A stretch of 64,000 bases of DNA from Halococcus sediminicola (GTDB lineage Archaea > Halobacteriota > Halobacteria > Halobacteriales > Halococcaceae), in contig NZ_BBMP01000022.1 of assembly GCF_000755245.1 (NCBI RefSeq), positions 310,001-374,000 of the forward strand, read 5' to 3'. Each line of letters starts with the position of its first letter. Position 1 is the first letter of the stretch. Under the pieces are notes generated by a model that saw only the letters and a program-made list of their open reading frames with translations, was not told the origin of the DNA and did no database searches. The position numbers and the translations under genes were made by a program. This document shows, one piece after another, positions 26,116 to 35,824 of the stretch.

Positions 26116-27858
26116 CTACCGCTCCTCGACGTGGCGCACGTCGACGGCCATCCCCCGGGAACTTTCGACCATCGCACGCCCGTGCGTCGTCGCGCGCCCG
26201 ACCGCGAACGCCTTCGGCCCCCTGACGACGACCTCATCGCCGACTCGAATCTCCTCACTCGCATCGACGATTCCCGGCGCGAGCACGCTTCCGTGGGGGA
26301 CGAACTCGTCGATCTCGACGGTCTTGGTCGGTGCGTCGCTCGCGACCCAGCGGTGTGCGCCCGCGAGCGTGAGTGCGAGCGTTCCGTACTGGGGCACCAT
26401 CGTGGCGAGATGATCGTCGCCGTGGACTCTTAGCTTCGGATAGCGCCCCTTCGTCGAGATATCCTCGAATAGGTCGTCGCCGGCAGCGGGGCCGAACTGG
26501 TAGTCGGCGATCGCCCGGACGGTGTTGTGCTCGCGCTCGCGTTTCGAGTATTTGAGTTCTCCTTCCAGCGCACCCGCGAGGTTCGACAGGGAGTCGCCCG
26601 TCGTGGGGTGATTCTCGACGGTGTACTCGAAGTCGATGTCGAGGGAATCCTCGACGCGCTCGGTGATCTGTCGGTAGTCGTCTGGCACGTGGGCGATGAC
26701 TCGGGAGTACTGGTTGCGCGCGAGGTAGGCTTCCAGCACGTTCGCAACGAACTCGACCTCGCCGGCGGTCCATTCGCCCGTGACCACCGAATCGTAGTGC
26801 TGGGCCGGGTATGTACATTCGAGCTCCTGGGGCACGACGCCGATGGGCGAGGTCATCGACACGGTGTGCGCCCGGAACTGTATCGCGTCGTGGAACTGAC
26901 CGTGGCTCTGGGATTCGCTGTAGGGTTTCGTCGCCGAGCAGGGCACGAGCACGAGCGGATTGGAGAATCGACTGCGATAACGGGTCGTGACGCGTTCGGC
27001 GAAGCGCTGGATCTCCACTCGTCGAAGGCTCTCCTCGCTGGCGGCGAGCAACTCGTTGCGACGGAAGACCGGTGCGTGCGCTTCGAGATACGAATACTGC
27101 TGGTCGAACCGTCGGAGGGCGGCGGTGAGCCACGCCTCGTGGCGGACCTGTCCTTCGAGATAGTCCCGCAACCGCCCCCGGCGGATGCGCTCGCGGGCGA
27201 TGCGGAGTTGGGCGGCGAGCGCGTTCTCGTTGTGGGCCGCACAGTCCTCGCGGTCGAATTCTTCCACATTCTGTTGGCAGGCCGGACACGCACAGGGCAG
27301 TTCGTCGAGGCCGGCGAGAAAGTGCTCGCCGTCGCTCGTGAGATATTTTCCTTGTGTGCCCTTCACGACCGCACGATCAGCGTCGAACAGGTCGACGCCC
27401 GCGTACGCGAGCAGGGCGACGTTCGCCGGCGTCGCCACGCCCGGCAGATAGAGCGCCGCGTCGCCGGGGATCGCGTCTTTCACGTCGACGATGCCCTCGA
27501 CGAACGCGCGGCCGTGGCCGACCAGCCCCTGTGAATTCGAGAGGACGTAGGCGTCGCTGCCGTATTCGGTGGCCGTTCCGGAGGAAATCACGGCCGCACT
27601 CGGACCGTCGATGGCGGGTGGCGAAACGGCAAATGCATCCTCGACTTCGTCGGGGGTGCCGGCCGGCAGCGCCCGATGTGGAAGGACGGTGAGCGCGTCG
27701 GGATCGCCGGCAGGCGGTTCGCGCGCTTCGGGCCAGAGACTGCCCGCATCGGTGATGCTGTCGCCGACGAGTGCGGGCGTCGTGAGCGGTTCCGCGAGTC
27801 GGAGTTCGCCGATGCGCGCCGGCCCGTCGCGCTCGTGGATTTCGAAGTGGTCGGTCAT
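26116..27858 (-). CDS. arcS: Archaeosine synthase ArcS
   Basis: TgtA paralogue that attaches lysine to preQ0 in tRNA G15 as the first step towards archaeosine. The 580-residue protein has a degenerate TGT-like N-terminal half, a zinc motif CACPAC near residue 190, the ArcS-specific core segment LVPCSATKPYSESQSH, and a C-terminal PUA domain (about 505-580, ending MAVDVRHVEER). TGT catalytic aspartates are not retained, as is normal for ArcS. Start at 27858 (MTDHFEIHERDG); the upstream extension was rejected. Gene order RaSEA-arcS-tgtA groups the pathway. Confidence 0.94.
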   Translation of the reverse strand: MTDHFEIHERDGPARIGELRLAEPLTTPALVGDSITDAGSLWPEAREPPAGDPDALTVLPHRALPAGTPDEVEDAFAVSPPAIDGPSAAVISSGTATEYGSDAYVLSNSQGLVGHGRAFVEGIVDVKDAIPGDAALYLPGVATPANVALLAYAGVDLFDADRAVVKGTQGKYLTSDGEHFLAGLDELPCACPACQQNVEEFDREDCAAHNENALAAQLRIARERIRRGRLRDYLEGQVRHEAWLTAALRRFDQQYSYLEAHAPVFRRNELLAASEESLRRVEIQRFAERVTTRYRSRFSNPLVLVPCSATKPYSESQSHGQFHDAIQFRAHTVSMTSPIGVVPQELECTYPAQHYDSVVTGEWTAGEVEFVANVLEAYLARNQYSRVIAHVPDDYRQITERVEDSLDIDFEYTVENHPTTGDSLSNLAGALEGELKYSKREREHNTVRAIADYQFGPAAGDDLFEDISTKGRYPKLRVHGDDHLATMVPQYGTLALTLAGAHRWVASDAPTKTVEIDEFVPHGSVLAPGIVDASEEIRVGDEVVVRGPKAFAVGRATTHGRAMVESSRGMAVDVRHVEER

Positions 27859-27965
27859 GACCGGAGTTCGTCGTGCTCGTCGTATTCGTCCATCGGTTCG
27901 TGTAGCACCCGACACCCGAGCGAAACGTTATCACTACCCATGACGTAGTCGATACGGCGTTCACC

Positions 27966-28130
27966 ATGACGAAAGAAGTGATCTGTGGCGAGGTAACCGG
28001 AGACTGTGCGTTTCACGTGCGCTCCGACGACGAGGACGAGGTCGTCGACGTCGTCCAACGACACGCCGAGACGAAACACGCCATGTCCCTCTCGCGCTCC
28101 GAGACGCGCGACCTCGTTCAGGACGCGTAG
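27966..28130 (+). CDS. DUF1059-type small protein
   Basis: A 54-residue protein beginning MTKEVICGEVTGDCAFHVRS, with conserved Cys7 and Cys14 and a C-terminal helix HAETKHAMSLSRSETRDL. This matches the DUF1059 family of small proteins with a C...C...H...H-like arrangement (possible zinc binding). It sits alone on the plus strand between arcS and tgtA, which both run on the minus strand. It shares a 107-bp divergent promoter region with arcS. Function unknown. Confidence 0.8.
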   Translation: MTKEVICGEVTGDCAFHVRSDDEDEVVDVVQRHAETKHAMSLSRSETRDLVQDA

Positions 28131-28188
28131 GTATCTCGGCACGCACGGGACGTTCGTCGCTCGTGTTTCCCTCTCTTCGCCAGCGCCC

Positions 28189-29664
28189 TCACTGCCGATC
28201 CACGGCGTCGAGGCGCTCGATGTGAACCGCACTCGGCACTCGCGCGAGCGCACTCTCGGGCCAGCCGCGATGAGCGAGCGTGAACTCCCCATCGGAGTTC
28301 GTCTCGACCAGTCGGCGAACGCCCTCGGCCGCCTGCTCGTAAGCCTGCTCGTCCATCCTGTCGGGTACCTCGGCGGTGAGCGGGTAGGTCTCCGAGAGCG
28401 CACGTGGGAGCGGGCCAAAGGGCGGAACGACGCGCCAGGATTCGTCGTATGCGGCGTTGGTGTCGCCCTCGGTCAGCAGAATCTCGCCGTCGACCGAGAG
28501 CCGTGCGAGGCGCTCGTGATGACGGCGGACCTCCGGCCGGCGGGCGCTCTCGGCCGAGAGGTAGAAGAAGGCGTCTTTCGAGGCCGGATCCTCCTTTTCC
28601 AACTGGTCGGCGTGATCGAGCAGCGCGCGATAACCGTCGAGCATCGCCGGATGGCCGCGGGCGCGCGCCTCGACGAGTTCGAGCAGGTCACCCCGACGGA
28701 TGGCCTGCTTGATGCGCCGGAGTTCGCCGAAGCTCACGTAGAGGTTGTGCTGGGCGAGGCGCGTCTCGCGCTCGTCGTCGGGCATCGCGCGGAGTTCGTC
28801 GGGCGTGTGTGCGACGCAGACCGGACACTCGCAGGGGAGATAGTCGAGTTCCGGGAGGCGTTCGGTGCCGCGGACAGTGAGATAACGATCGTCGCGGGCG
28901 TAGAGCGCGTAGGCCGCCGAATCGAACAGGTCGCAGCCGAGTGCGACCGCGAGCGCGAACATCATCGGATGGCCCGCCCCAAAGAGGTGGACGGGAGAGG
29001 CCACACCCAGCCCGCGCTTCGCGGCCGCGATCACGTCGACCATCTTCCCGTATTCGTAGGCGTTCATCAGAGGGACGACCGCGCCGATCGGGTGGATGTC
29101 GAGCCCGGTCGCGCGGGCGTCGCGGGCGGCCCGCTCGCGCAGGTCGGTGTGAACGCCACCCTGTACCGGGGCGTTGACGAGCATTGCGCCGGTGTCGACG
29201 TCCTGGATCGATTCGAGTCGGTCCTGTGTGGTCGCGAGTTCGTCGGCGGCGCGCTCGCGGCCCGCCTCGGGCGGCGTCGGGATGTCGACCGGCGTACCGA
29301 TATCGGAGCCGATCTGATACTGGAACTCCAAGATTTCGGCGCTCGTGACGTCGATCTCGCCGTATTCGGCCAGTTGGAACGAGCCCGAGTCGGTCATGAT
29401 CGCGCCGGAGAAGTCGAGCAGGTCGTGGAGACCCTTCGAGAGCGCTTCCTCGCGGTAGTCGCTCTGAGAAATGATATAGCCGTTAGTGATACATATCTCC
29501 GCGCCGAACTCGTTTTCGAGCCGTGCGGGCGAAATCGTCTGGAGGTTCGGGTTGACGACGGGCATGAGGGCTGGTGTCTCGACGACCGTGTCGGACTGTG
29601 GCACCCGAAGTTCGCCGATGCGACCGGCGGCGTCGGCGCTGCGGAGTTCGAAAACGTCGTTCAT
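28189..29664 (-). CDS. tgtA: tRNA-guanine(15) transglycosylase
   Basis: Exchanges G15 of archaeal tRNAs for preQ0, the entry reaction of archaeosine synthesis. The 491-residue protein retains the TGT active site: TDSGSFQL with the catalytic aspartate, [10 protein letters not shown], and the zinc site CECPVC with a downstream His. The C-terminal PUA domain of methanogen/Pyrococcus TgtA is lacking; haloarchaeal TgtA is known to be shorter in this way. Upstream (29688) lies a NUDIX gene on the same strand. Confidence 0.95.
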   Translation of the reverse strand: MNDVFELRSADAAGRIGELRVPQSDTVVETPALMPVVNPNLQTISPARLENEFGAEICITNGYIISQSDYREEALSKGLHDLLDFSGAIMTDSGSFQLAEYGEIDVTSAEILEFQYQIGSDIGTPVDIPTPPEAGRERAADELATTQDRLESIQDVDTGAMLVNAPVQGGVHTDLRERAARDARATGLDIHPIGAVVPLMNAYEYGKMVDVIAAAKRGLGVASPVHLFGAGHPMMFALAVALGCDLFDSAAYALYARDDRYLTVRGTERLPELDYLPCECPVCVAHTPDELRAMPDDERETRLAQHNLYVSFGELRRIKQAIRRGDLLELVEARARGHPAMLDGYRALLDHADQLEKEDPASKDAFFYLSAESARRPEVRRHHERLARLSVDGEILLTEGDTNAAYDESWRVVPPFGPLPRALSETYPLTAEVPDRMDEQAYEQAAEGVRRLVETNSDGEFTLAHRGWPESALARVPSAVHIERLDAVDRQ

Positions 29665-29687
29665 GGGGAGATTCGGCCGGCGCGCGT

Positions 29688-30251
29688 CTAAGGCACTCCG
29701 CTTTCCGCGCCGAATCGGGCGTGATAGAGCAGGCAGAGCGCGCTGCGCCCGTCGCGGAGGTCATCGTTCGCGAGCGCACCGAGTAGATCGTCGTATTCGG
29801 CCGTATCGACCCGGATGGATTCGTTGTCGTCCAGTTCCCGTGAGCCCGTGGGCCGGCAGCCGTGCGCGACGAAGTGGTGATGGACCGAATCCGCGAGGCC
29901 GTTGAGCGGTTCGACGGTCGTGAGGAGTTCCATTTCCGCGGCGATATAGCCCGTCTCCTCCTCGAACTCGCGTCGCGCCGCCTGCTCGACCTCCTCGCCG
30001 GGTTCGACGGTGCCGGCCGGCAGTCCGCGACTCATCCGCTCGACCGCCTGTCGCCACTCCTCGATGACTACGACTTCCCCCTCGGGGGTGAACCCCAACA
30101 CGACGACTGCGGCGGGATCGGCGACCGAATCGAACCCCGTCTCGGTGCCGTCGGGCAGGCGCACTCGCTCGTGGACGACCTCGAAGCCCGGGCAGGAGTA
30201 GGCCGTGTTCGATTCGAGCGTCTCCCAGGCGAGCGGGTCGGGGTCGCTCAC
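29688..30251 (-). CDS. NUDIX hydrolase, ADP-ribose pyrophosphatase-like
   Basis: Protein of about 187 residues with a complete NUDIX box: [20 protein letters not shown] followed by TGY. The preceding region, [21 protein letters not shown], resembles the NudF/ADP-ribose pyrophosphatase group (QYR/EWRQ, E(L)PAG), which cleaves ADP-ribose to AMP and ribose-5-phosphate. Substrate is inferred, not proven. The likely start is a GTG at 30251 that overlaps the TGA of the upstream hydrolase (GTGA). A longer frame upstream is a shadow of that gene. Confidence 0.85.
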   Translation of the reverse strand: MSDPDPLAWETLESNTAYSCPGFEVVHERVRLPDGTETGFDSVADPAAVVVLGFTPEGEVVVIEEWRQAVERMSRGLPAGTVEPGEEVEQAARREFEEETGYIAAEMELLTTVEPLNGLADSVHHHFVAHGCRPTGSRELDDNESIRVDTAEYDDLLGALANDDLRDGRSALCLLYHARFGAESGVP

Positions 30252-31132
30252 GCGAGGAACTCCCCTAACAGCTCGTTCACCTTTTCGGGCACGTCGTTTT
30301 GCACCCAGTGGCTCGCCTCTGGCAGGCGCTCGATGCGGACGTCGGAAACCCACCGGCCGAGGCCCTCGGTAAGTTCGACCCCGAGCGCACGATCCCGTTC
30401 ACCCCAGATCACCAGAGTCTCGGCCTTGATCGTCGGGTCTCGTCCGTTCGATCCCGCCAGCCCGAACCACCGACGCAGTTGGGCGCGGCCGAACGCCCGA
30501 TAGTAGTTGAGCGCCGCCGTGAGCGCTCCAGGCTGGGCGATGGCGCGTTCGTACCGTTCGATATCGGACTCGTCGAACGCCGCGTTCGTCAGATCGATGC
30601 GCAATATCAAGTCGAGCCAGCCATCGGTTCGTTCCAGAACCGCTTCGGGAATCCGAGGAAGTTGGAAGAACAGCGCGTACCACGACCGGGCGAGCTGTGC
30701 CGGCGAGCGCAGTTCGCGTTCGAGCGCCGCGGGATGGGGTGCGTTCAGTACAGCGAGCCGTTCGAGGCGCTCGGGATGACGGTGGCCGAACTCCCACGCG
30801 ACGACGCCGCCCCAGTCGTGGCCAACCACACTCGCCCGCTCGGCCCCGAAGTGGTCGATGAGGTCGGTTACGTCGCCCGTGAGCCGGTCAAGACGGTACG
30901 AATCCACGCCAGGTGGCTTCTCCGAGCGGTTGTACCCCCTCAGATCCGGCGCGACGACGTGAAAATCCGCCGCGAGCGCCTCGATTTGGTGACGCCACGC
31001 GTACCAGAACTCGGGAAAGCCGTGCAACAACACCACGAGCGGGTTTTCCGGCTCGCCGGCCTCCACGTAGTGCAATACGACGCTATCGAGGTGTGCCCAT
31101 CCGTGGGTCCACGGTGTCGCCGAGTCGTTCAC
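30248..31132 (-). CDS. Alpha/beta hydrolase, epoxide hydrolase-like
   Basis: Protein of 294 residues with the alpha/beta hydrolase core: oxyanion motif HGFPEFWYAWRHQ, nucleophile elbow GHDWGG with Asp106 as nucleophile, a cap domain around 130-215, and the catalytic histidine near 275 (EASHW). An aspartate nucleophile points to epoxide hydrolase or haloalkane dehalogenase chemistry; the HGFPE(F)W signature favours epoxide hydrolase. Natural substrate unknown. Overlaps the downstream NUDIX start. Confidence 0.88.
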   Translation of the reverse strand: MNDSATPWTHGWAHLDSVVLHYVEAGEPENPLVVLLHGFPEFWYAWRHQIEALAADFHVVAPDLRGYNRSEKPPGVDSYRLDRLTGDVTDLIDHFGAERASVVGHDWGGVVAWEFGHRHPERLERLAVLNAPHPAALERELRSPAQLARSWYALFFQLPRIPEAVLERTDGWLDLILRIDLTNAAFDESDIERYERAIAQPGALTAALNYYRAFGRAQLRRWFGLAGSNGRDPTIKAETLVIWGERDRALGVELTEGLGRWVSDVRIERLPEASHWVQNDVPEKVNELLGEFLA

Positions 31133-31208
31133 GGCACACCCACGCTGATAAATCCCATTCGGCGATACCGAATCGAGCTATCTGGACGATGGACGCCCGT
31201 ACGGATGG

Positions 31209-32276
31209 TCATTGCTCGATACCCGGTACGTCCTCGCGTTCGACGCCGTCGAAGTCGAGCACGAACTCCGGACCGAACGCGGCGGCCGGCGTCTGAAAGC
31301 CAGCCCCGACCGCGCCGTCGAGTACGCGCCGGGCGATTTCGGTCGCGGTTCGTGCGGTGAACTCGTAGGTATCCGGTGTTTGGAGGCGAGCGGCGGCGCG
31401 CTCGCCCGCGCCGTTCTCGACTGCGCCCCAGACCCGCGTGGTGCTCCGGGCGCGCTCGTCGGCGGTCGGGCCGCTGACTGCCGCGTCGACGGCCCCGTTC
31501 AGCAGTCGTTGGACCGGCGCGGTACCGAGTAGGGGTGTCAGAACTCCCGTCTTCTTCATCACCGATGCGGCGTACTTCGGGACCGTCGCGTAGGTCTCGA
31601 CGTTCGGAATGCCGGTCGTGTAGTACGCCGTCGCAACGTCGCCCCACGGGATCGTCACTGCCGTACTCGCACCGCCGCCGAGGTCGATCTTCCGAACCTT
31701 CCACGCCGGCGGCACGGTCTCGATCGCGCCGTCGATGCGCGCCGCACCGCCGTGCGAGAGTCCCTCAACGACCGACTTCAGAGTACCCGGCGAGAAGGTT
31801 CCCAATCCATCGATGGCGAGGCTGAGCCGCTCGGCGTCGGGAAGTTGCGTGTGGAGATACGCCGCGAGACAGTCCGTGGGCACCACGTCGAAGCCAACGC
31901 CCGGCAGCAACGTCACGCCGGCCTTCTCGGCGTCGCGGTCGCGCTCGGCGGTGGCCTCGAACGCACCGATTTCGCCCGTGATGTCGAGGTAGTCCGTCCC
32001 GCTCTCGATGGACGCAGTCACGAGCGGGTCGGCCGTGGCCGAAAAGGGTCCCGCACAGTTCAACACCGCGTCGAACTCCTCGATGTGCGATGCGACGACC
32101 GACGGATGGTCGAGGCTAAACACGCGATGGTCGAGCCCCCGGTCGGTCGCCTGTCGTTCGACCGGTTCGGCACGCCGGCCGGCGAGTGTCGGTTCCAGTC
32201 CCGCTTCGTCGGCGGTTTCGGTGATGAGCGCGCCCGTGTAGCCGTACGAGCCGTAGATGAGCAGGTCGTCTCCCAT
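31209..32276 (-). CDS. Saccharopine dehydrogenase-like reductase
   Basis: NAD(P)-dependent oxidoreductase of 355 residues. It begins MGDDLLIYGSYGYTGALI (Rossmann motif GSYGYTG) and continues with VLNCAGPFSATADP and YLDITGE, features shared with saccharopine dehydrogenase-like and mycobacterial trans-acting enoyl reductases. It is not a lysine-pathway enzyme by context. Start at 32276 chosen over nine upstream codons. It stands 76 bp upstream of the alpha/beta hydrolase and may share its transcript. Confidence 0.85.
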   Translation of the reverse strand: MGDDLLIYGSYGYTGALITETADEAGLEPTLAGRRAEPVERQATDRGLDHRVFSLDHPSVVASHIEEFDAVLNCAGPFSATADPLVTASIESGTDYLDITGEIGAFEATAERDRDAEKAGVTLLPGVGFDVVPTDCLAAYLHTQLPDAERLSLAIDGLGTFSPGTLKSVVEGLSHGGAARIDGAIETVPPAWKVRKIDLGGGASTAVTIPWGDVATAYYTTGIPNVETYATVPKYAASVMKKTGVLTPLLGTAPVQRLLNGAVDAAVSGPTADERARSTTRVWGAVENGAGERAAARLQTPDTYEFTARTATEIARRVLDGAVGAGFQTPAAAFGPEFVLDFDGVEREDVPGIEQ

Positions 32277-32434
32277 GCGCCGCTGTTGGGCGGGGATATG
32301 CAAAACTCACGGGGTAGCGCACACGGACTGACGGCGAGCGGAGCGAGCGTCGGACGGAGTACGCGCTATCTTTGGTCCAGATTTTCCCCTGAGAGAAGCG
32401 CGTCGCTGCGCGAGGTGCAAAATGGTGGGATGAA
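32277..32434 (-). promoter_or_regulatory. Intergenic region between reductase gene and tRNA-Pro
   Basis: No gene visible. The 158 bp hold the promoter for the reductase on the minus strand and the 3' flank of tRNA-Pro. The word GGCGAGCGGAGCGAGCGTC, of a kind common between haloarchaeal genes, is present. Confidence 0.4.
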
Positions 32435-32507
32435 TGGGCCGGCGCGAATTCGAATCGCGGTTACGGCCACCCGAAGGCCGAAGGATACCAAGCTACCCCA
32501 CCGGCCC
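32435..32507 (-). tRNA. tRNA-Pro (anticodon CGG)
   Basis: A 73-nt tRNA on the minus strand. Acceptor GGGCCGG pairs with CCGGCCC with discriminator A. The anticodon stem CGGCC/GGCCG encloses TTCGGGT (anticodon CGG), and the T arm is CGCGA-TTCGAAT-TCGCG. No intron and no encoded CCA. Confidence 0.95.
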
Positions 32508-32548
32508 GCACTCGGTGTCAGGGTCACGGGCGTGTTAACCCTTCCGTT

Positions 32549-32965
32549 CTACCCAGTCGCGGTGAGATAGACCGCGACGACCGCGAGCGCGATGCCCGCT
32601 CCCTTCTGGAGCGTCAGCGAATCGTCGAGAAAGAGCACGCTCAGCAGCGAACTCCCGACGAGGAACATCCCGTAGACGGGTGTGACGACGCTCACCGGGC
32701 CGGTCGCGAGCGCGCGGTAGTACGCGAGGATACCGACTGCAAGAAACACGCCCGCACCGACCATGTAGAGAGCGGTTCTGCCGGCGAAGTACGTCGCCAC
32801 CGACTCGTTTTCGTAGATCGTGAGACCGACTGCCGAGACGAGGAGGATGCCGTTGGCGACCATCGCGACCACGCTCGACGGCGCGTTGTCCATCGCGAGC
32901 GACGCCAACGGGGTGAAGATGCTGTAGCCGACGAGCGCGACGAGCGCCCAGCCCAGATAGTGCAT
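32549..32965 (-). CDS. Half-length EamA/DMT-family membrane protein
   Basis: Protein of about 138 residues with five hydrophobic segments, covering one EamA unit instead of the usual two in tandem (about 290 residues). The end, GPVSVVTPVYGMFLVGSSLL through LTLQKGAGIALAVVAVYL, is the classic EamA closing pattern. Such half-size members act as dimers, as in small multidrug-resistance proteins (family knowledge). Substrate unknown. The start could also be an ATG eight codons upstream at 32989. Confidence 0.8.
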   Translation of the reverse strand: MHYLGWALVALVGYSIFTPLASLAMDNAPSSVVAMVANGILLVSAVGLTIYENESVATYFAGRTALYMVGAGVFLAVGILAYYRALATGPVSVVTPVYGMFLVGSSLLSVLFLDDSLTLQKGAGIALAVVAVYLTATG

Positions 32966-33014
32966 ACCCCTCCGATTCACCCGAGCCATACATATCCTTC
33001 AGCCGCGGCAATCG

Positions 33015-33602
33015 TCAGTAGCGCACGAACCCACCGGTGTCGAGCCAGTTGTGCGCGACCGTGATGGCGTGGTCGGCGTGGAGCCGTTCCGGACCGAGGC
33101 GCACGCGCCGGTCGGCCCACTCGGCCAGCAGCTCCGCCTCGCGTTCAGTGAAATCCCGATGATCCGACAGCACGAACGCCGGCTCCGCGGGCGGTTCGGT
33201 CTCCACGACCGATTCGCCCTCCTCGTGGAGTTCGAGCAGTGTCCCATCGAGTTCGTCGAGCACACCCTCGAACCCGCGCCGCGAGATCGACACGCCGGGC
33301 GAGCTTTCGGCGGCCATGTGGCCGATCGCGCCGTCCTTCTCGTCGAGCGCGCCCCGAATCAGCGCGGCCGTCGAGCGCTCGTCGGGGTTGAGGTTTCTGA
33401 GTTCGGATCCCTCGAAGCGCACGGTGAACTCGTCCTGCAGAACGAGCCAGACGCGGACTTCCTCGCGGATCGCGTGTGAGAGACAGAACGCCGAGTTCAC
33501 ACAGCGACAGAGCACGTCCAGTCGCCCCGCCCCCGTGAGATCGTCGAGCGAGAAATCGGCGGCGAGCGGCACTTCGTGACCGAGAACGACGAACTGGCGC
33601 AT
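33015..33602 (-). CDS. trmY: tRNA (pseudouridine(54)-N1)-methyltransferase TrmY
   Basis: SPOUT methyltransferase that methylates pseudouridine 54 in the T loop of archaeal tRNA to m1-pseudouridine. The 195-residue protein begins [21 protein letters not shown], the TrmY signature. It ends in the SPOUT knot region with [17 protein letters not shown] and [14 protein letters not shown]. The start at 33602 removes four implausible residues. It is downstream of aglM (37-bp gap) on the same strand. Its substrate base is made by Pus10, encoded at 52325. Confidence 0.93.
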   Translation of the reverse strand: MRQFVVLGHEVPLAADFSLDDLTGAGRLDVLCRCVNSAFCLSHAIREEVRVWLVLQDEFTVRFEGSELRNLNPDERSTAALIRGALDEKDGAIGHMAAESSPGVSISRRGFEGVLDELDGTLLELHEEGESVVETEPPAEPAFVLSDHRDFTEREAELLAEWADRRVRLGPERLHADHAITVAHNWLDTGGFVRY

Positions 33603-33639
33603 GGCGCGACTCACCGCTCGATCGGAATAGCGCCGTCGA

Positions 33640-34935
33640 TCACCAGGTCAGCCCCTCGTATGTCATTCCGTCTCGGGAATCGACGATGCGCCGGCCGTCG
33701 ACCACGATCTGCTGCTCCATGTCGTCGAATTCACCGTCGAGCGCCGCGAACTCGTCCCAGTCGGTGACGACGAGCGCGCCGTGGGCGTCGGTGAGCGCCG
33801 CCCCGGCCGACTCGACGTACTCGACGTCGGGGAACTTCTCGGCCATCGCGTCGCTGGCGACCGGATCGTAGGCGGCGACCTCGGCCCCACGGTCTAGCAG
33901 TTCGTCGATGACGAGCGTCGCGCGCGACCCGCGGATGTCGTCCGTGCCCGGCTTGAATGCGAGACCGAGCACAGCGATCCGTCGGTCCTCGACGTCGATG
34001 TGCCGTTCGAGCAGTTCGAGCATCCGTCGGGGCTGGCCGTCGTTGACCGCGACCACGCTGTCGAGCAGTTCGGGAGTGTAACCCGCCTCGCGGCCCGCCG
34101 CCCGGAGGGCGTCGGTGTCCTTCGGGAAACACGAGCCGCCCCACCCCACACCGGAGCGGAGGAACTGCGAACTGATGCGCTCGTCGAGACCGATGGCCTC
34201 CGCCACCTCGTAGGAGTCGACGCCGAACTCCTTGCAGAGGTTGCCGAGTTCGTTGATGAGGCTGATCTTCCCGGCCAGAAAGACGTTGTTGGCGTATTTG
34301 ACCATCATCGCCTCGCGCCGGCCGGTCTCGACGATGGGGATACCGTCGTTGTCGGCGACGAGCGGCTCGTACAGTTCGTCGAGACGATCGAGTGCGCGCT
34401 CGTCCTCGGCTCCGAAGACGAGTTTGTCGGGCCCCATGAAGTCGGCGACCGCCGACCCCTGACTCTGGAACTCGGGATTGACCGCGACGCCGAACTCCTG
34501 TCCTGCTTTCTTCCCCGAGACTTCTTCGAGCAACGGTTCGAGCCGTTCCTCGACGGTGCCGGGGATCACCGTGCTCTTGACGACCACGAGGTGGTAGCCC
34601 TCCTTCTCGGCGAGCGCCTCGCCCACGTCGCGCGTGCCGGCTTCGAGCGCACCGAGGTCGATGCTGCCGTCCTCGCGCGAGGGCGTCTGGAGCGCGAGAA
34701 AGGTGATGTCGGTCTCACGGAGGGCGGCGTGGTCGGTCGTCGCAGTCAGTTTCGTGCCGGCGTGGGTTTCGACCAGTTCGGCGAGGCCCGGTTCGTGGAT
34801 CGGCGTCTCGCCGGCGTTGATGGTGTCGACGATATCGGTATCGATATCGATGGCGGTCACACGATGTCCGAGGTCGGCGAGACACGCTGCAACCGTCGTT
34901 CCCACGTAGCCGCTGCCGACGACGCTCACGTTCAT
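33640..34935 (-). CDS. aglM: UDP-glucose 6-dehydrogenase (AglM type)
   Basis: Oxidises UDP-glucose to UDP-glucuronate, a precursor for S-layer N-glycans in haloarchaea. The 431-residue protein has [10 protein letters not shown] at the NAD site, the catalytic-lysine region ([11 protein letters not shown]), the catalytic Cys269 in [12 protein letters not shown], and a C-terminal UDP-binding domain with [16 protein letters not shown]. The true substrate could be UDP-GlcNAc or UDP-ManNAc in related enzymes. Its sugar-nucleotide partners lie at 42-50 kb. Start at 34935 is the first Met before the Rossmann motif. Confidence 0.9.
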   Translation of the reverse strand: MNVSVVGSGYVGTTVAACLADLGHRVTAIDIDTDIVDTINAGETPIHEPGLAELVETHAGTKLTATTDHAALRETDITFLALQTPSREDGSIDLGALEAGTRDVGEALAEKEGYHLVVVKSTVIPGTVEERLEPLLEEVSGKKAGQEFGVAVNPEFQSQGSAVADFMGPDKLVFGAEDERALDRLDELYEPLVADNDGIPIVETGRREAMMVKYANNVFLAGKISLINELGNLCKEFGVDSYEVAEAIGLDERISSQFLRSGVGWGGSCFPKDTDALRAAGREAGYTPELLDSVVAVNDGQPRRMLELLERHIDVEDRRIAVLGLAFKPGTDDIRGSRATLVIDELLDRGAEVAAYDPVASDAMAEKFPDVEYVESAGAALTDAHGALVVTDWDEFAALDGEFDDMEQQIVVDGRRIVDSRDGMTYEGLTW

Positions 34936-35023
34936 ACACCCCGTTCCCCGGCGGCCGCTTTGAGGATTGGGGTGTTCTCGTGTGGGGCAAACAGTAATGA
35001 GGGTTTGTTCTGTATCGTGAGAT

Positions 35024-35824
35024 ATGGTGGATGCTACCATCGACGTCGTCGACCGTGGCGTGCTCGAAACTGACCTGAACTACCTCGTCGAGGGCAACAC
35101 GCTCGGCAGCCACGACGAACCGAACCCCGACACCGACTACGTCGAAATCCCCGTCCCGAACTTCGTCATCGACCATCCCGAAGGCACCATCCTCTGGGAC
35201 ACCGGCTCGCATCACGAGGCCGGCGAGGGCCACTGGCCCGACGGACTCGTCCAAGCCTTCTATCCGAAGGACGCCCACGAACACCGCCTCGACGACGACC
35301 TGGAGGACGCGGGCTACTCCATCGACGAGATCGACTGCGTGTTCCAGAGCCATCTCCACCTCGACCACGCGGGCGGCCTCGAGTTCTTCGACGGGACGGA
35401 TACTCCCATATTCGTCCACGAAGAGGAACTCAAATTCGCCTACTACAGCGCGAAATCCTCGGAGGGGAGTGCGGCCTACGTCCTCGACGACTTCGACCAC
35501 GATCTCAACTGGCAGGTGCTCCACCGTGAGGAGGAGACCCACTTTACGGATGTCGAGTTCATCCGCCTGCCCGGTCACACGCCAGGAATGACCGGCACGA
35601 TGATCCATCTCGACGACGCTACCGTGGTCTTCGCCGGTGACGAGATCTACATGTCCGAAAACTACGACGACGAGATCCCGCTGGGCGCGGGCTTGCTCTG
35701 GAGCCACCGTCACTGGTTCCGGAGCATGAAGCTCCTGAAGGAACTCGAACGCCGCCACGACGCCGACATCGTCTACGGCCACGACCCCGACCAGTTCGCG
35801 GCCATCCAGGACGGGTGGTCATGA
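35024..35824 (+). CDS. Metallo-beta-lactamase-fold lactonase (AHL/gamma-butyrolactone lactonase type)
   Basis: Hydrolase of 266 residues with the dinuclear zinc motif SHLHLDHAGG (His110, His112, Asp114, His115). Downstream metal ligands are in LPGHTPG, FAGDEIY and YGHDPDQF. The pattern is that of the N-acyl-homoserine lactonase family, which includes AiiA and the Agrobacterium gamma-butyrolactone lactonase BlcC/AttM. The start follows a short gap from divergent aglM. The stop overlaps the alcohol dehydrogenase start (ATGA), which favours a catabolic lactone substrate whose open hydroxyacid goes to the next enzyme. That substrate is an inference. Confidence 0.88.
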   Translation: MVDATIDVVDRGVLETDLNYLVEGNTLGSHDEPNPDTDYVEIPVPNFVIDHPEGTILWDTGSHHEAGEGHWPDGLVQAFYPKDAHEHRLDDDLEDAGYSIDEIDCVFQSHLHLDHAGGLEFFDGTDTPIFVHEEELKFAYYSAKSSEGSAAYVLDDFDHDLNWQVLHREEETHFTDVEFIRLPGHTPGMTGTMIHLDDATVVFAGDEIYMSENYDDEIPLGAGLLWSHRHWFRSMKLLKELERRHDADIVYGHDPDQFAAIQDGWS

